Shown: piece by piece, positions 44,077 to 56,064 of the stretch
Layout of the letters: every line of letters begins with the position of its first letter
How positions within the stretch are numbered: position 1 is the first letter of the stretch
Assembly: GCA_029204225.1 (NCBI GenBank)
Contig: CM055107.1
Location: forward strand, 18,519,718 to 18,583,717
Source of the DNA: Diphasiastrum complanatum
Lineage: Eukaryota; Streptophyta; Lycopodiopsida; Lycopodiales; Lycopodiaceae
Reading direction: 5' to 3'
Length of the DNA stretch: 64,000 nucleotides
Notes under the pieces: generated by a model
The model's input: the letters and a program-made list of their open reading frames with translations, nothing else
The model's database searches: none
Told to the model about the DNA's origin: nothing
Translations under genes and position numbers: made by a program

Positions 44077-45062
44077 ATGGAGGACGAAATGTCATCCAGG
44101 TATAAGAACAATGTATGGACACTTGCACCTATACCAGATGGTAGAAAACCAATCAAGTGCAAGTGGATCTACAAGATCAAAACAAGTCCTGATGGAGAAA
44201 ACATCAGATACAAGGCAAGGCTAGTTGCTAAAGGATTTTCACAGAAGTATGGGTTCGACTACACTGATACCTTCTCACCATTAGTCAAACATACATCAAT
44301 TCGTTTGTTATTTGCGTATGCAGTGGCTCATGTTCTAAAAATAAATATTCTGGATGAGAAAGCTGCTTTCTTGCATGCATAATTGGAAGAAGACTTATTC
44401 ATGGACCAACCACTTGGTTTTGTAAACCATAGATATGCTAAATACGGATGTCACACGAATAAAACCATTTATGGTCTGAAACAAGCAGCCAGACAATGGT
44501 ATAGAAAAAGGATGAAGTATTGCGTTCCTTAGACTTCAAACCTCTATTTGCTGAGTCAAATGTCTATATCAAACATGTCCAAAAAGAAATAATCATTCTA
44601 GCTGTCTATGTTGATGACACACTTATCTTCTCAAGAAAAAATAAGTTAATTTTAGATGTCAAAAGAGACATTGCTTGAAATATTTGAGATCGTTGACTAG
44701 GAAAAGCTAAAATTTATCTAGGCTTGCAGATCGTGAGAGATTTTGAAGGTGGTAAGTTGTATTTTCACCAACAAAGGTATACTCAAAAGATCATTGAAGA
44801 CTTCAACATGCTCGAATGCAAAGGTGTACATACTCCCATGATACTTGGAATAATACTGAGCAGGGCAGATTGTCTGCAGACTCTAGAGGAAGAGGAACAA
44901 ATGGCCAAAACACCCTATCATATGGTGAGTGGATCATTGTTATATCTAGGAGACAACACCAGACCTGATATAGCATTTGCAATATACAGGCTGAGCCAAT
45001 ATAATCCGAACCCAAGATCATTGCATTGGAAATTGGCAAAAAGAGTACTACAATATCTCTAG
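44077..45062 (+). pseudogene. Family A reverse transcriptase
   Basis: Open 44077-44382 (MEDEMSSRYKNNVWTLAPIP, KCKWIYKIKTSPDGENIRYK, ARLVAKGFSQKYGFDYTDTF), a stop at LHA*L, then MDQPLGFV, TIYGLKQAARQWY, a 1-2 base loss, SNVYIKHVQKEIIILAVYVD and the intact YVDDTLIFS box. The frameshift at KRDIA then EIFEI is shared with A1 and A2. Open 44724-45062 covers the C-terminal part. Confidence 0.9.
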
Positions 45063-45540
45063 GAAACGAAAGACTATGGATTGTGTTATTCAAAGGAAGC
45101 TAGACTTTACATTGAATCTTACAGTGACGCAAGCTAGGCATCCATGAAGGATGATAGCAAAAGTATTTCAGGAGGTTGTACTCTAGCATCTGGCACAACC
45201 ATACTCTGGATAAGCAAATATGTAGCAGCAGCCAAGATGGAAAACGAGTTGATCTGGATCAAATAGATGTTGGAAGGATTTGATGAATCTATTTCTGAAC
45301 CTTATGTCTTGTTAATGGATAACACTTCGGCAATCTATCTTACAAAAGATCTTGTATTTCACTCAAAAACAAAGCACATAGCTATCAAATATCATGTGAT
45401 TCGAGACTTAGTCGAGAAGAAGATACTGAAAATAGTCTTCATACCCACAAAGGAAATGACAGCTCATATCTTTACGAAGCCACTCAGTAAAGCTTTGTTC
45501 GAGGAGCAGCGAAGAAGATTGGGGTAATCCAACTACCCAC
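45063..45540 (+). pseudogene. Family A RNase H
   Basis: Starts with the shared stop after VLQYL, then ESYSDAS* (shared TAG), SGGCTLASGTTILWISK, a deletion removing the SSCEAE motif, AAAKMENELIWIK*, then the open frame 45267-45527 with PYVLLMDNTSAIYLTKD, FHSKTKHIAIKYHVIRDL and IFTKPLSKALFEEQ. Confidence 0.88.
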
Positions 45541-45568
45541 TTTGAGAGGGAGCTGTAGAATAACTGAT
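45541..45568 (+). other. Polypurine tract and 15-bp stub of 3' LTR
   Basis: TTTGAGAGGGAGC then TGTAGAATAACTGAT, where the LTR stops abruptly. Confidence 0.85.
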
Positions 45569-45690
45569 CCTCACTCCAACGCACTGCGTGGATTTGCATG
45601 CAGTGCTTGAAGAATCATAGAATCAATAGATGATCTTGTAGCCATTTGTGCACATATTGAAGAGAGATAGTAGGAATATTATTGTCAGAT
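45569..45690. other. Unassigned 120-bp linker
   Basis: CCTCACTCCAACGCACTGCG and following sequence have no second copy that I see in the window. It contains a GCAAATCCACGCAGTGC/GCATGCAGTGC-like short repeat. Confidence 0.4.
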
Positions 45691-46799
45691 TTGGGGTGAC
45701 GCCTCCCTTGCTTTTAGATGATAGAAAATGTTCATCCGAGTGTATCAACTCTAATGGATGTGTAGTCTTGATCGAAGACCTTGGAAATGGCTTCTGATGT
45801 GATTTTGCTATTGCACAAGCCTCGCAGGGCTTGATCTATTTGGAAAGTGATCTTGGTATGCCAATTGCTTTTGCATCCTTGACCATAGAAAACAGGGATT
45901 TGAAATTGGGATGTCTCAATCTCCTATGCCATGATTCCTCGAAAATATTAGTCCGAAAAGGCAACCACATCACAAGACTTTGCAATTTCATGTGGATCTA
46001 ACTTGAAAATGCCAGCATATCTAGATCTATGTGCACATCAAGGCCATTTTCGAGCATCTTTCCAACACTTATGATGTTCTTTGTGAGTCTAGGAACAAAA
46101 AGAACATTGGAAAGAGATAAAATCTTAGAAGATGCAAGCTTTAAGGGAATACTCCCAATTCCTTCAATAGTACATTCATGATCATTTTTTGTGTATATTG
46201 ATTTCTTAATTCCTTCATAAGGTACAATAGAATGACAAGAATTCTTGTAGCAGCACATGTGTGATGAAGCTCCACTATCAATGTACCATGATCCATCTTT
46301 TCTGAAGGGTGTAGATGAGAAACTTGATAACATAAGGGATCCTTCTCCCTCACTTGCAATATAGTCTTCTTTCTCATTGGTGATGTTGTCTCGCTTGAGT
46401 TGATTCTTCTTCTTAAAGCAATCTGAGGCGTAATGCCCTTTCTTGCCACAAAAGAAACACTTGATCTTTTTCTTCTTGAACTTGAAGGCAGAAGGATGTG
46501 ATGAATCATCTTCTTCTCTGTCGTTGTCTTTGTCCTTTGCTTTGTCTTTGTTTAAGACATGATATTGTTTCTTGTTCCTCCCTTTGAGCTTGTCTTTGAC
46601 AAATAGAGATTTGCCATCTTCAATATGATTAGAAGATAGCTTTTCCATTATCAAAAGCTTGTACTTTTGTCTTGCTTTCTAGAAAATAAGAATTTCTTGA
46701 AGGGTCTCCAAACTTGTTAACGCGTCCTTGATAGCAAAGGTTTGGACAAGGTTGTCATAGTCTTCTTTCAAGCCATTAAGTATGACTTGAACTAGCTCA
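45691..46799 (-). mobile_element. Family C fragment C6
   Basis: Minus-strand C fragment from Gag (joined to F3 at 46799) to the start of integrase. It has a deletion joining the end of protease (LDV) to the pre-integrase (HIDLDMLAFSS) near 46028. Confidence 0.85.
45998..46654 (-). pseudogene. Family C Gag C-terminal part and protease
   Basis: An uninterrupted 218-codon frame: MEKLSSNHIEDGKSLFVKDK, CFFCGKKGHYASDC, then protease WYIDSGASSHMC and LSNVLFVPRLTKNIISVGKM. The start is an internal Met; a stop upstream (46680) separates it from the rest of Gag. The protease looks intact except for its C-terminal deletion. Confidence 0.85.
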
Positions 46800-47640
46800 A
46801 TCATATTGTGCTCACTAGCTTTTCATTTTCCAATACCACAAAAGGCTTGAACACCATAGCATGAGCCACTATCTCATGTGAATAATTCACGACCATTAAA
46901 CTTTCTCATGTAAAACAAACTGTATAGTCTATGTGATAATGTAAGTATCAGACTTGTGTAGATATCAAATCATCATTGTCATGAGCAATATCCACTTTTA
47001 AGAGATTAAATCATACTTCTGTGCATACATTACAAGTTTGATAGGTTGAAAAACTCAAATTATGAAATATAAAAGGTATTTGACACATTTGAGAACTAAA
47101 TTTTGAGGAAAGATATTAGTTTACAATATTTTTTACATCCTCCAAACATAGCACACTGATGTGCTTAGTGAAATAGCTATAACCCTTTTGTAGCCTTAAA
47201 AAATAGCAGGCTAGTGTTCTAAGTAAAACATGGACTTTTGCAGCCCCCCAAAGATGGCATGTCGGCATGCTAGGCAAATCAGCTCAAACAAAAAAAATTA
47301 ACCTCAAAATTTTCTTACCCAAAGATGCGAACATGAGCCAGACTTGGCTTGTTGCCCCACCATACTTCATGTGGAGTAGTATAGGGAATGTCAGATTTCC
47401 CTGTCTTCTTTTGCAGGTAATTGGCTGTAGCTACTGCCCTACCCATATCATGGCATACATCAATGAGCCAATAACTCAATGAGAAAGAAACTTTTCTTAA
47501 TGCTCCACTTCTTCTTAGATCCATTGATAGTCCTTAGAAAATTTCAAATTTGGATCAATTGAAAATTTGTTGGGTATGTTGGAGCCATAGAATCCTTATC
47601 TGAGATTCCTTGGAATTTTAGAGGGTCGTTTCTACTTCTG
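46800..47640 (-). repeat. F block copy F3 with family B patch
   Basis: Same as F1 with the broken gene (46800-47110), hairpin repeats (about 47130-47280), and flanking part to 47640. At about 47320-47443 about 95 bp of the F sequence is replaced by 124 bp of family B integrase. The result is a chimeric 69-codon frame on the minus strand that joins B integrase (TTPHEVWWGNKPSLAHVRIF) to F sequence. Confidence 0.8.
47320..47443 (-). pseudogene. Family B integrase patch inside F3
   Basis: Matches 55405-55528 almost base for base: NYLQKKTGKSDIPYTTPHEV, WWGNKPSLAHVRIFG. It is bounded on both sides by F sequence found unbroken in F1. Confidence 0.8.
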
Positions 47641-48765
47641 CATATACACTGCGCATCCGAATCTCCGAACATGTGCTAGACTTGGCTTCGACTTCCACCA
47701 TATCTCATGAGGAGTTTTATCCAGTATTCAAGATTTCAGAATACGATTTTGAAGATAATTTGATGTAGCCACTACTTCTGCCCACAACTATTTTGGTGCT
47801 TTCACATGAGCCATCATACACTTGCAGCTTCCATAAGTCTACGATTCCTTCATTCAGCTATTCCATTGTGCTGAGGTGTGTAAGATGTAGTCTTAGTGTG
47901 CATAATACCTTGATCAGTACAATAAGCTTTGAACGCGTTGGAAATGTACTCACCTCCACGATATGTGCAAATTTGCTTCAACTTATTGCATGTCTACTTC
48001 TCAGCCCAATTTGTATACTCAATGAATTTCTCACAAGCTTCAGATTTAGTACGTATATACTATACTACAATGAACTTGCTGAAGTCATCAATAAACGTAA
48101 TGAAGTACTTTGCATCACCCAACGATAATACTCCAAATGGTCCGCAAATATCTGAATGCACAATTTCAAGTACCTTAGTTGCTTTATAAACATCCTTACT
48201 GAAAGGTGTTCTAGTCATCTTGCCTTTAAGACAAGATTCACAGGTAGTTCGAATATCTTTACTTTTGATTTCGACTCCTTGAATTCTCTGACTTTTGTTG
48301 GCTTGGTACAAGGCTTTCATGTTCATGTGACATAGCCTTTTGTGCCACATTATATCTATTGATTCTTGAGTTTGATTGGCTTGTTCGATTCTTGTTTGAA
48401 TGTTCAAGTGACATAAATTATATTCTCTATTAACTTTAGCAACCAAGTTATCAGAATATTCCTCATACAGTTTACAAGAGTTCTTTGTAAAGGTTATTGA
48501 CATGCCTGTATCAACTATCTTAGATACAGATAGAAGATTTTTGTCAAAAGTAGGGACATAGAGAACTTTCTCTAGTTTCTTGTTTCTCTGATTCGTGTCT
48601 AGCCATAATACACCAGTTCCATCAACCACGTGCTTAGAACCGTCTCCAAGTATAATGAATCTTGAATAGTTTGTCTTCTTGTACTCAGACAATATTTGTT
48701 TCGAGAAAACAAAATATTAGGTGGCTCCGGAATCAAGTACTACTTCTCAAGTTTTAGAATTAGAT
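47641..48765 (-). pseudogene. Family A protease and integrase
   Basis: The 210-codon frame 48692-48060 runs from protease (GDGSKHVVDGTGVLWL, LYVPTFDKNLLSVSK) through WHKRLCHMNMKAL and CESCLKGKMTRTPF to HSDICGPFGVLSLGDAKYF and TFIDDFSKF. Downstream, QICTYRGGEYISN has Tyr for the second catalytic Asp, as in A4. The C-terminal part is broken by stops. The DSGAT motif lies upstream at 48730-48750 before a stop. Confidence 0.88.
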
Positions 48766-48774
48766 GAACAGCAT

Positions 48775-49760
48775 AGATCAGCACTAACTTAAGCTACTTA
48801 GTTCCTTGTTGCCATGTCTTCTGCTGCTCTAGAGCATTCTGCTTTGTCTTCGACATAGTTTGAATCTGAAGGTTCGCTTCGATTCTGCTCCTTTTTATTT
48901 CTGGGATTCTGATAACAGTCTACTGCTGCATGACCCTGTTTATGACAATGAATGCATTCAATCTTTGGATTTAACCAACACTTTTCTTCTGTGTGACCTG
49001 ATCTTCTACATCTGTTGCAAATCTTCTTATCACCAGAATTCTTCTATTGTTTTCCAAATTGTTGTTCATTAGTCTTAGACTCATTCTTCTTAGATGACTC
49101 CCTCTTAAACATAGACTTCTTAAAAGATTTATTCTTCTGAGTAAATAGAGCTTTTTCAGAATCACCATTGTCATCATAGCCTTCACGAGCTTCTACTTCT
49201 TCCTTAACTCCATATATTGCCTTTTGAAGTGTCATAGTCACATCTTTCGCCAATAAGGTTCATGTTGTGTGGAATGACCTGGGTAGGGCTCGAAGAAAAT
49301 AACTAAGCGTATTTTTTGCACCATAATTTTTCAAGGAAATGAACAGATCTTTTATCTTTTGCATGAATGTATTCAGGTCTTTGTTGTCCCACTGTAGGTA
49401 AGTTAATTGGTCTTCCAAGAACATGATTTGATTACGAGATCGAGTCTCAATCTTGGTTTGCAATTCTACCCAAATATCTTTTGCATTCAAAATTGATGTA
49501 AAATCTAGCAATATATTGTCATGCAATGAAGACACAATAATTGCTATAGCTTTGTCATTTTTTAAACTCCATTCCTGACGTTCTTTCAGGAGTAGCTATT
49601 GGCTTCTCCTCTATTGATTATACCCATTGTCATAGACCTTTACCCTTCAGCAAGAGTGAAGTCTTTAATTTTCAAATCAAGTACTTTGAACCTTCTAGGT
49701 CCACAATCGTAGTTACTTTAGCCTGAATATTGAAAATCGACAACATCTTTTAATTTTCTA
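48775..49760 (-). pseudogene. Family A gag
   Basis: Frames 49535-49260 (LHDNILLDFTSILNAKDIWV) and 49253-48860 (MAKDVTMTLQKAIYGVKEEV through both knuckles) are separated by a stop. The Gag start lies near 49750. Confidence 0.85.
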
Positions 49761-49914
49761 AATCACTCCAGATACCAACTTGTTGATGGATGTATGAAGA
49801 ATGCTAAGAGAGATGTGAAAATATTACTATATCGCATCTAGTTCGTTCTGATATCACTGTTTCAGCTTTGAACCTGTATACTCTGACACCACTGTATCAT
49901 ATTTAATTCCGTAA

Positions 49915-49926
49915 GCCCTGATACCA
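49915..49926 (-). other. Primer binding site (initiator-Met tRNA)
   Basis: GCCCTGATACCA, one mismatch from the plant site complement, one base from the LTR start at 49928. Confidence 0.9.
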
Positions 49927-49927
49927 C

Positions 49928-50334
49928 TGTAAGAAAAATAGTAATTATTCGTCCACAGAGAACACAATTAAAGTTTGAATAAATCAAACTAATATCAGTG
50001 TCTTCAATCGGGTCTTTATTTGATCTATGTACTAATAGAACAATATTAGCTCTGATTGAATATGCGTGCAAAAATTATGTGCTGAAGTAAGAGACAACTT
50101 AAGAAAATTTAGACAATAACAAACTATTGATCAAAAAACGAATTTTATAACTCTGAATCTGATTCATCGATATACATCTCTTGTTGTCTTATCCCACTAT
50201 TGTATCTTTGATTGAGTGAGTGAGTTACAATGAGTAATATATGTTTCGAGTTCGTGTTCGTTTCTTATCCTTTGTCACATAAATTGTGCACTTTGTTAGT
50301 AGAAGCAAGATCTATCTGATCAGTTGTTCTACAA
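49928..50334 (-). repeat. Family A 5' LTR, short form
   Basis: 407 bp, TGTAAG on the plus strand to TTCTACA. Like 39583-39985 it lacks the CGAA block and TATA box. Confidence 0.92.
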
Positions 50335-50407
50335 GTGAGAAATAATTGATTGCTTTAATCTTATAGAAATTATTACCTCTATGAAAATAAGATATAAATT
50401 ACAGGAT

Positions 50408-50467
<60 letters not shown>

Positions 50468-50549
50468 TACATTTTGCATTGATTTAGGATTTAGGGTAGT
50501 AGATGAATAGATAGTGTTTGATGGTAATTGAATGTTAGATTTGTAATTT

Positions 50550-50581
<32 letters not shown>

Positions 50582-50619
50582 AGAGTAGATTAGTATAATT
50601 CAATAGAAATTATTAGAGA
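50335..50619. repeat. A-element outer flank, (GA)n tracts and minisatellite unit
   Basis: The 70-bp flank shared with 3570 and 39582, (GA)n near 50409-50461, one minisatellite unit, and a second (GA)n at 50552-50581. No gene. Confidence 0.9.
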
Positions 50620-51269
50620 GAGAGAGTTTTGCATTTTGACATGTGTGTGTGTTATAGCATATTATTAATATAACATTTTACTCTTTGAATCTATCAACCC
50701 TAAATTCTTTAATTTGATCCAGTTTGCGATTTTGGACATAGTTATTTATTTGGCAATTGAGGCCAATTTTCATATTATATTTAGAATTTGACTTCTCAAA
50801 GCTATATGTGTCTAAAAGAATTTGAATTACCACTTTTAGAGAGTGAGAAAAATAGTCAGAGGTCAAGTTTAGTAGATTCAAAATTGAATGTTGGAGACAT
50901 TGAATCTAGTCCACATTAAATGATAGGGTTTTTGTTATGGAGGGAAACCAAGCTCATTAATGATGCATGGATCTGCTACAAAAGGACGTAAACTCGTGGG
51001 AGAAAGGATTCTTCTCTCTATCATCTCCTTTCATGCTTATACATGAGTTCTCTTGGGTTGATCTATCCATTGGTGCACTATCTTGATGATATTTTGCAAT
51101 CTGGTGTGTAGAATGCTCATATTTTGCTTATTTCGGATCCACACGTGAAATGCGGTAGGTTACTAATTTTGTATGGACAGCAACGTCATGTTATCATAAG
51201 TTTAATGTTTGATCAATATCATTTTGATTTTGCATCTCTTTCATTAAGTAGACGTTGATTTTCTCCATT

Positions 51270-52010
51270 TCAAATGGTGTAAATTGTGTTGTCATTCAAA
51301 CCAAAGATCAATAGATGATTTTGGATCTTAATGATTGACAAATTCTTCACGTATAAAGTCTTTATAGGCCTTCTTTGTCTATAAGTATCCAACCATGATC
51401 CATGAAATTGGATCACCTTTTTCCCTTGTTTCCAAGGGAATATTAGCAAAGCAAGTACTTCCAAAAGCTCTAAGGTGATCAACCTTAGGCTTGATGTTGA
51501 ACAAGAATTCATATGGTGTATTTCCACCAAGACCTCCATCACTCCTAAAGCTTTGATAATCAATGAGAATTCCATCTCAACATATGCTTTGAATAATAGG
51601 AAATATTATTCACAGCATATGTTGTCATGCACCATAAATCTTGAAGAAAGAAGATACAACTTAGTATATCTTGTGAAATCATTAATAAAAGTAACAAAGC
51701 AAGTGGCACCTCCCTTGCTTTTAGATGATACAAAATGTTCATCCAAGTGTATCAACTCTAATGGATGTGTAGTCTTGATCGAAGACCTTGGAAATGGCTT
51801 CTTATGTGATTTTGCTATTGCACAAGCCTCGCATGGCTTGATCTATTTGGAAAGTGATCTTGGTATGCCAATTGCTTTTGCATCTTTGCCCATAGAAAAC
51901 ATGGATTTGAAATTGGGATGTCTCAATCTCCTATGCCATAATTCCTCGGAAATAATAGTCCTAAAAGGCAACATCACAAGACTTTGCACTTTCATGTGGA
52001 TCTAACTTGA
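51270..52010 (-). pseudogene. Family C integrase
   Basis: Fragments of the pre-integrase and core (FIDDFTR-type near 51680, ending FSLIIKALG) and the C-terminal part (FNIKPKVDHLRAFGSTC-type) are on the minus strand, with the same internal deletion as C2 and C3 and several frameshifts. Confidence 0.75.
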
Positions 52011-52020
52011 AAATGCTAGC

Positions 52021-52822
52021 CTATCTAGAACCATGGGCTAGGAGCTCATCACCATTCTTAATAGTACAAGTATTGATATTAAAATTCACATCAAGGCCAT
52101 TTTCAAGCATCTTTCCAACACTTATGATGTTCTTTGTGAGTCTAAGAACAAAAAGAACATTGGAAAGAGATAAAATCTTAGAAGATGCAAGCTTTAAGGG
52201 AATACTCCCAATTCCTTCAATAGTACATTCATGATCATTTTTAGTGAATATTGATTTCTTAATTCCTTCATAAGGTACAATAGAATGACAAGAATTCTTG
52301 TAGCAGCACGTGTGATGAAGCTCCACTATCAATGTACCATTATGCATCTTTTTTGAAGTGTGTACAGGAGAAACTTAATAACATAAGGGATCCTTCTCCC
52401 TCACTTGCAATATAGTCTTCTTTCTCATTGGTGATGTTGTCTTGCTTGAGTTGATTCTTCTTCTTAAAGCAATTAGAGGTGTAATGCCCTTTCTTGCCAC
52501 AAAAAAAACACTTGATCTTCTTCTTCTTGAACTTGGAGGCAGAAGGATGTGATGAATCATCTTCTTCTCCATCTTTGTCTTTGTCCTTTGCTTTGTCTTT
52601 GTTTAAAACATGATATTGTTTCTTGTTCCTCCCTTTGAGCTTGTCTTTGACAAATAGAGATTTGCCATCTTCAATATGATTAGGAGATAGCTTTTCCATT
52701 CTGAAAAGCTTGTACTTTTGTCTTGCTTTCTCAAAAATAAGAATTTCTTGAAGGGTCTCCAAACTTGTTAACACATCCTTGATAGCAAAGGTTTGGACAG
52801 GATTGTCATAGTCTTCTTTCAA
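52021..52822 (-). pseudogene. Family C Gag C-terminal part and protease
   Basis: Frame 52822-52340 encodes Gag (MKEDYDNPVQTFAIKDVLTS) with knuckle CFFCGKKGHYTSNC. Frame 52347-52021 encodes protease after a frameshift; the catalytic DSGASSHMC region is shifted (LIVELHHTCCYKNS in the wrong register). LSNVLFVLRLTKNIISVGKM follows. Confidence 0.83.
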
Positions 52823-52850
52823 GCCATTAAGTATGACTTGAACTAGCTCA

Positions 52851-53460
52851 ATGGTATTGTGCTCACTAGCTTTTCATTTTCCAATACCACAAAAGGCTTG
52901 AACACCATAGCATGAGCTACTATCTCATGTGAATAATTCACGACCATCAAACTTTCTCATGTAAAACAAATTGTATAGTCTATGTGATAATGCAAGTACC
53001 AAACTTGTGTAGATATCAAATCATCATTGTCATGAGCAATATCCACTTTTAAGACATTAAATCATATTTCAAGTTTGATAGGTTGAAAAACACAAACTAT
53101 GAAATATAAGAGGTATTTGACACATATGATTACAATATTTTTTGCAGCCTCCAAACATAGCACACTGATGTGCTTAGTGAAATAGTTATAACTCTTTTGT
53201 AGTCTTAAAAAATAGCAAGCTAGTGTTCCAAGTAAAACATGAACTTATGCAGCCCCCCAAAGATGGCATGTCGGCATGCTATGCAAATCAGCTCTTACTT
53301 TGGGATTTCATTATGGGATTCTTTACTATGTATAACCAAACCACAATTCTTAATAATAAACATTCAAGTAATGGCATACCCATATCATGGCATACACCAA
53401 TGAGCCAATAACTCAATGATAAAGAAACTTTTCTTTCTGCTCCACTTCTTCTTAAATTCG
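52851..53460 (-). repeat. F block copy F4
   Basis: Same order as F1 but about 70 bp shorter before the hairpin repeats. The broken gene spans 52851-53080 with the shared TGA. It ends in AAATTCG at 53460, directly against family B. Confidence 0.82.
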
Positions 53461-53499
53461 TATATTTGTATCCCAAGGCAAGCATGAGATTCTCCTTGA

Positions 53500-53982
53500 T
53501 CTATCATATCGAACTCGTTCTGGAATGAAACACAGGATCTTTTGTCAGATGTATAGTGGATGTATTATCCATGTAGAGAATCAGCGGTTGTTTTCTCCCA
53601 ACCCATCTGGGAATTGTTTGAGCCAGGTCAGATTAGCCATCTTGGCCGCAACAACGTATTCTGCCTCACAGTATGATTGGGCAATTATGGTCTGCTTCTT
53701 ACTAACCCAAAGAATAGTTGCATCTGCTATTATGGTACATCCTCCTGAAACACTTTTGCAGTCGTCTTTCATGGATGCCCAGCTCGCATTACTGTAGGAC
53801 TTCACCTGCTTGTATCCTGAATTAGCAAAAGCCATAGTCGTTGTATGATCTAGGTACTGTAGGATTCTCTTGGCAATTTTCCATTGTACAACTCCTAGAT
53901 TCATATTAGATTGGCTCATTATAAACATTGCGTAGGGAATGTCCGACGTATTATCTGCCAAGTAAAACAAAGAACCAATCAA
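53500..53982 (-). pseudogene. Family B RNase H
   Basis: Open 53982-53581: MIGSLFYLADNTSDIPYAMF, VKSYSNASWASMKDDCKSVS, SYCEAEYVVAAKMANLTW, then broken to DNTSTIHLTKDPVFHSRT near 53515. As in B1 the first catalytic Asp is Asn (YSNAS). Confidence 0.82.
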
Positions 53983-54840
53983 CCTTCTGTAAGGCTTATT
54001 GAGTATTGCTTCTATTCATCTTGGTGTTTGGAACAGTCTTGGTTGGGGTCAAAACTATACCAGGAACCATTCGAGTATTTACTCCAATTGCAACTGTGTC
54101 ATTTGGAAATTGTCAATAATTTTCTGAATGTAGGTATCTTGATTGGTGTAGATACAGTCTACCACTCTCAAGATCTCTGTGAATTTGTAATCCTATGTAG
54201 CATTTTGATTCTCCTAGGTCTGATATCTCAAAGTGCTTGGAAATATCTTCCTTCACTTGTGCAATCAGCTTATCGCTTCTTGATAGGAGCAGTGTGTCAT
54301 CTACATAGACACCGATGATGATGATTTATCCATCTATGACTTTCATATAGACATTATAATCAACCATTAGGGTTTGGAAACCCAAGGATCTGAGAGCATG
54401 ATCCTTCTTCTTGTACCATTGTTGCCACTATTTTCGTCCATAGATGCTTTTATGCATCCTGCAGGCATAATCAACAAATGATTTACATCATGGTGGTTGA
54501 TCCATATACAACTCTTCTTTAAAATCCCCATGCGAGAAAGTTGTCTTCTCATCTACAATGTGGATATTCAAACTGTAAGCTACTGCATATGCAATCAATA
54601 GATGTATAAATGTATGCTTGAAAATAGGAGAAAAGGTTTCAGTGTAATCAACAACATATTTATGTGAAAAACCTTTTGCAACTAGCCTAGCTTTGTATCT
54701 TGACACTTTGTTGTCTGGTCCATACTTGTATTCGTAGATCCATTTGCATTTGACATGCTTCATGTCGTCTGATATGGGTTCAAGTGTCCACACCCTATTT
54801 TGCTCCATGGCGTTTATTTCTTTTTCCATGGCTTTTATCC
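53983..54840 (-). pseudogene. Family B reverse transcriptase
   Basis: Open 54829-54488 (MEKEINAMEQNRVWTLEPIS, KCKWIYEYKYGPDNKVSRYK, ARLVAKGFSHKYVVDYTETF, DEKTTFSHGDFKEELYMDQP), then a stop, the LKQA region with shifts, and GVYVDDTLLLS near 54290-54315, where the catalytic YVDD is intact. Less decayed than B1. Confidence 0.86.
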
Positions 54841-55345
54841 ACTTTTCCTTGTCTGGATTGTCAATAGCTTTCTCATAAATCTGTGGTTCACCACCGAATC
54901 CACAAAACTCTTATGTTGTAGAAGTTGAGCTGTCTGTTCCATTTATGACAAGTGGTTTTCTTTCTCTTCCAGACCTTCTTGGAAATTGTGCTGGTGCCAC
55001 AATTGTTTTGCCTTTGTCCTTTCGGTTGTCTGCAAAACCATTGTATGTTGCAGGCAATTCAAGTATAGGATGCTCCATGATTTGTTCATCATCTTAACTG
55101 TCACTCAATTTATTTGCTATATGAACATCCTGATCCAAATGTTCATGGTCTACTCCCTCTGTCTGTGTGGGAAGATTATAGTACTTCTTTCTAAGAATAT
55201 CACAACCAACTGGATCTCCGTCAGCCATTGATCTTGCTTCATCAAATTTCACATCTCTGTCAGTTTTGATTTCCCTGGTGTTAGGCATGTATGTCCTATA
55301 ATATGAGGAATGTACATCATAGCCTACAAGGAAGCCCTGATTCAC
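54841..55345 (-). pseudogene. Family B linker and integrase C-terminal end
   Basis: Linker with GRERKPLVINGTDS-type sequence, then open 55345-55094 with GFLVGYDVHSSYYRTYMPNT, DEARSMADGDPVGCDILRKK and YYNLPTQTEGVDHEHLDQDV. Confidence 0.8.
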
Positions 55346-55379
55346 TTTTTTTATCTAACTTCTTTCTTTTCTAATTTGG

Positions 55380-56064
55380 TATGTGTGCAAATGCTACACA
55401 CCCAAAGATGCGAACATGAGCCAGACTTGGCTTGTTGCCCCACCATACTTCATGTGGAGTAGTATAGGGAATGTCAGATTTCCCTGTCTTCTTTTGCAGG
55501 TAATTGGCAGTAGTTACTGCCTCAACCCATTAGCCATTTTGATTCCTTTGAATAGGCCATCATGCATCTCGCAGCCTCCATGAGAATTTAATTTTTCCTC
55601 TTTGCAAGACCATTATGTTGTGGTGTATATGTTGTTCTCTTCAAATGAAGGATGCCTCAGCTGGTACAAAACTCTACAAATCGTTTGGAGACATACTCTC
55701 CACCTCTATTTGTCCTTAGTTTTTTGACTTTCTTTGAAGTCCACTTCTTATCCCAATTTACAAACTCTATAAATTTGTCCAGTGCTTCTGACTTATTATG
55801 AATGAAGTACACAACTGAAAACTTGCTGAAGTCATCAATGAAGGTGATATAATATTTTGAACCTACCAAAGAGACTACGTAAAGGGGTCCACAGATGTCT
55901 GAGTGTACTAACTCGAAGAGTTCTTTAGTCCTGAATGAGTCCCTGGTAAAAGGTATATGTGACATTTTGCCTTTGGTGTATGCATCACAGGACTTCAGCC
56001 CTATTGCATCCTTGATGCTAACACCTGTGAATACTCCATTATGGCTAGCGTTGTATGGAGCCAC
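55380..56064 (-). pseudogene. Family B integrase core
   Basis: Open 56064-55657: SCDAYTKGKMSHIPFTRDSF, HSDICGPLYVVSLVGSKYYI, TFIDDFSKFSVVYFIHNKSE, LRTNRGGEYVSKRF. The second catalytic Asp is Asn (TNRGGEY). The block around the catalytic Glu and the WWGNKPSLAHVRIFG stretch follow with frameshifts to 55400. Confidence 0.86.

Larger units (their letters stand above)
39583..45568 (+). mobile_element. Family A copy A4, the most complete
   Basis: Plus-strand copia element with 5' LTR, primer site, gag, protease, integrase, reverse transcriptase, RNase H, polypurine tract and 15 bp of the 3' LTR. An internal tandem duplication of about 1.3 kb gives two gag-protease segments (40255-41540 and 41560-42940). 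Many stops and frameshifts, so inactive. Confidence 0.92.
47641..50334 (-). mobile_element. Family A 5' half A5
   Basis: On the minus strand: 5' LTR (50334-49928), primer site, gag, protease, integrase to its C-terminal part (47641), where F3 begins. It has no gag duplication and is the least broken A copy for protease and integrase. Confidence 0.9.
50620..52850 (-). mobile_element. Family C copy C7
   Basis: Minus-strand C copy from Gag (joined to F4 at about 52850) through protease and integrase to the C tail. A short extra stretch at 51604-51625 (TTATTCACAGCATATGTTG) interrupts the integrase core. Confidence 0.86.

Noticed and set aside
45569-45690. Possible tRNA-like or hairpin RNA in the short linker
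   Set aside because: Only a short GCAGTGC repeat is visible; no cloverleaf can be drawn.
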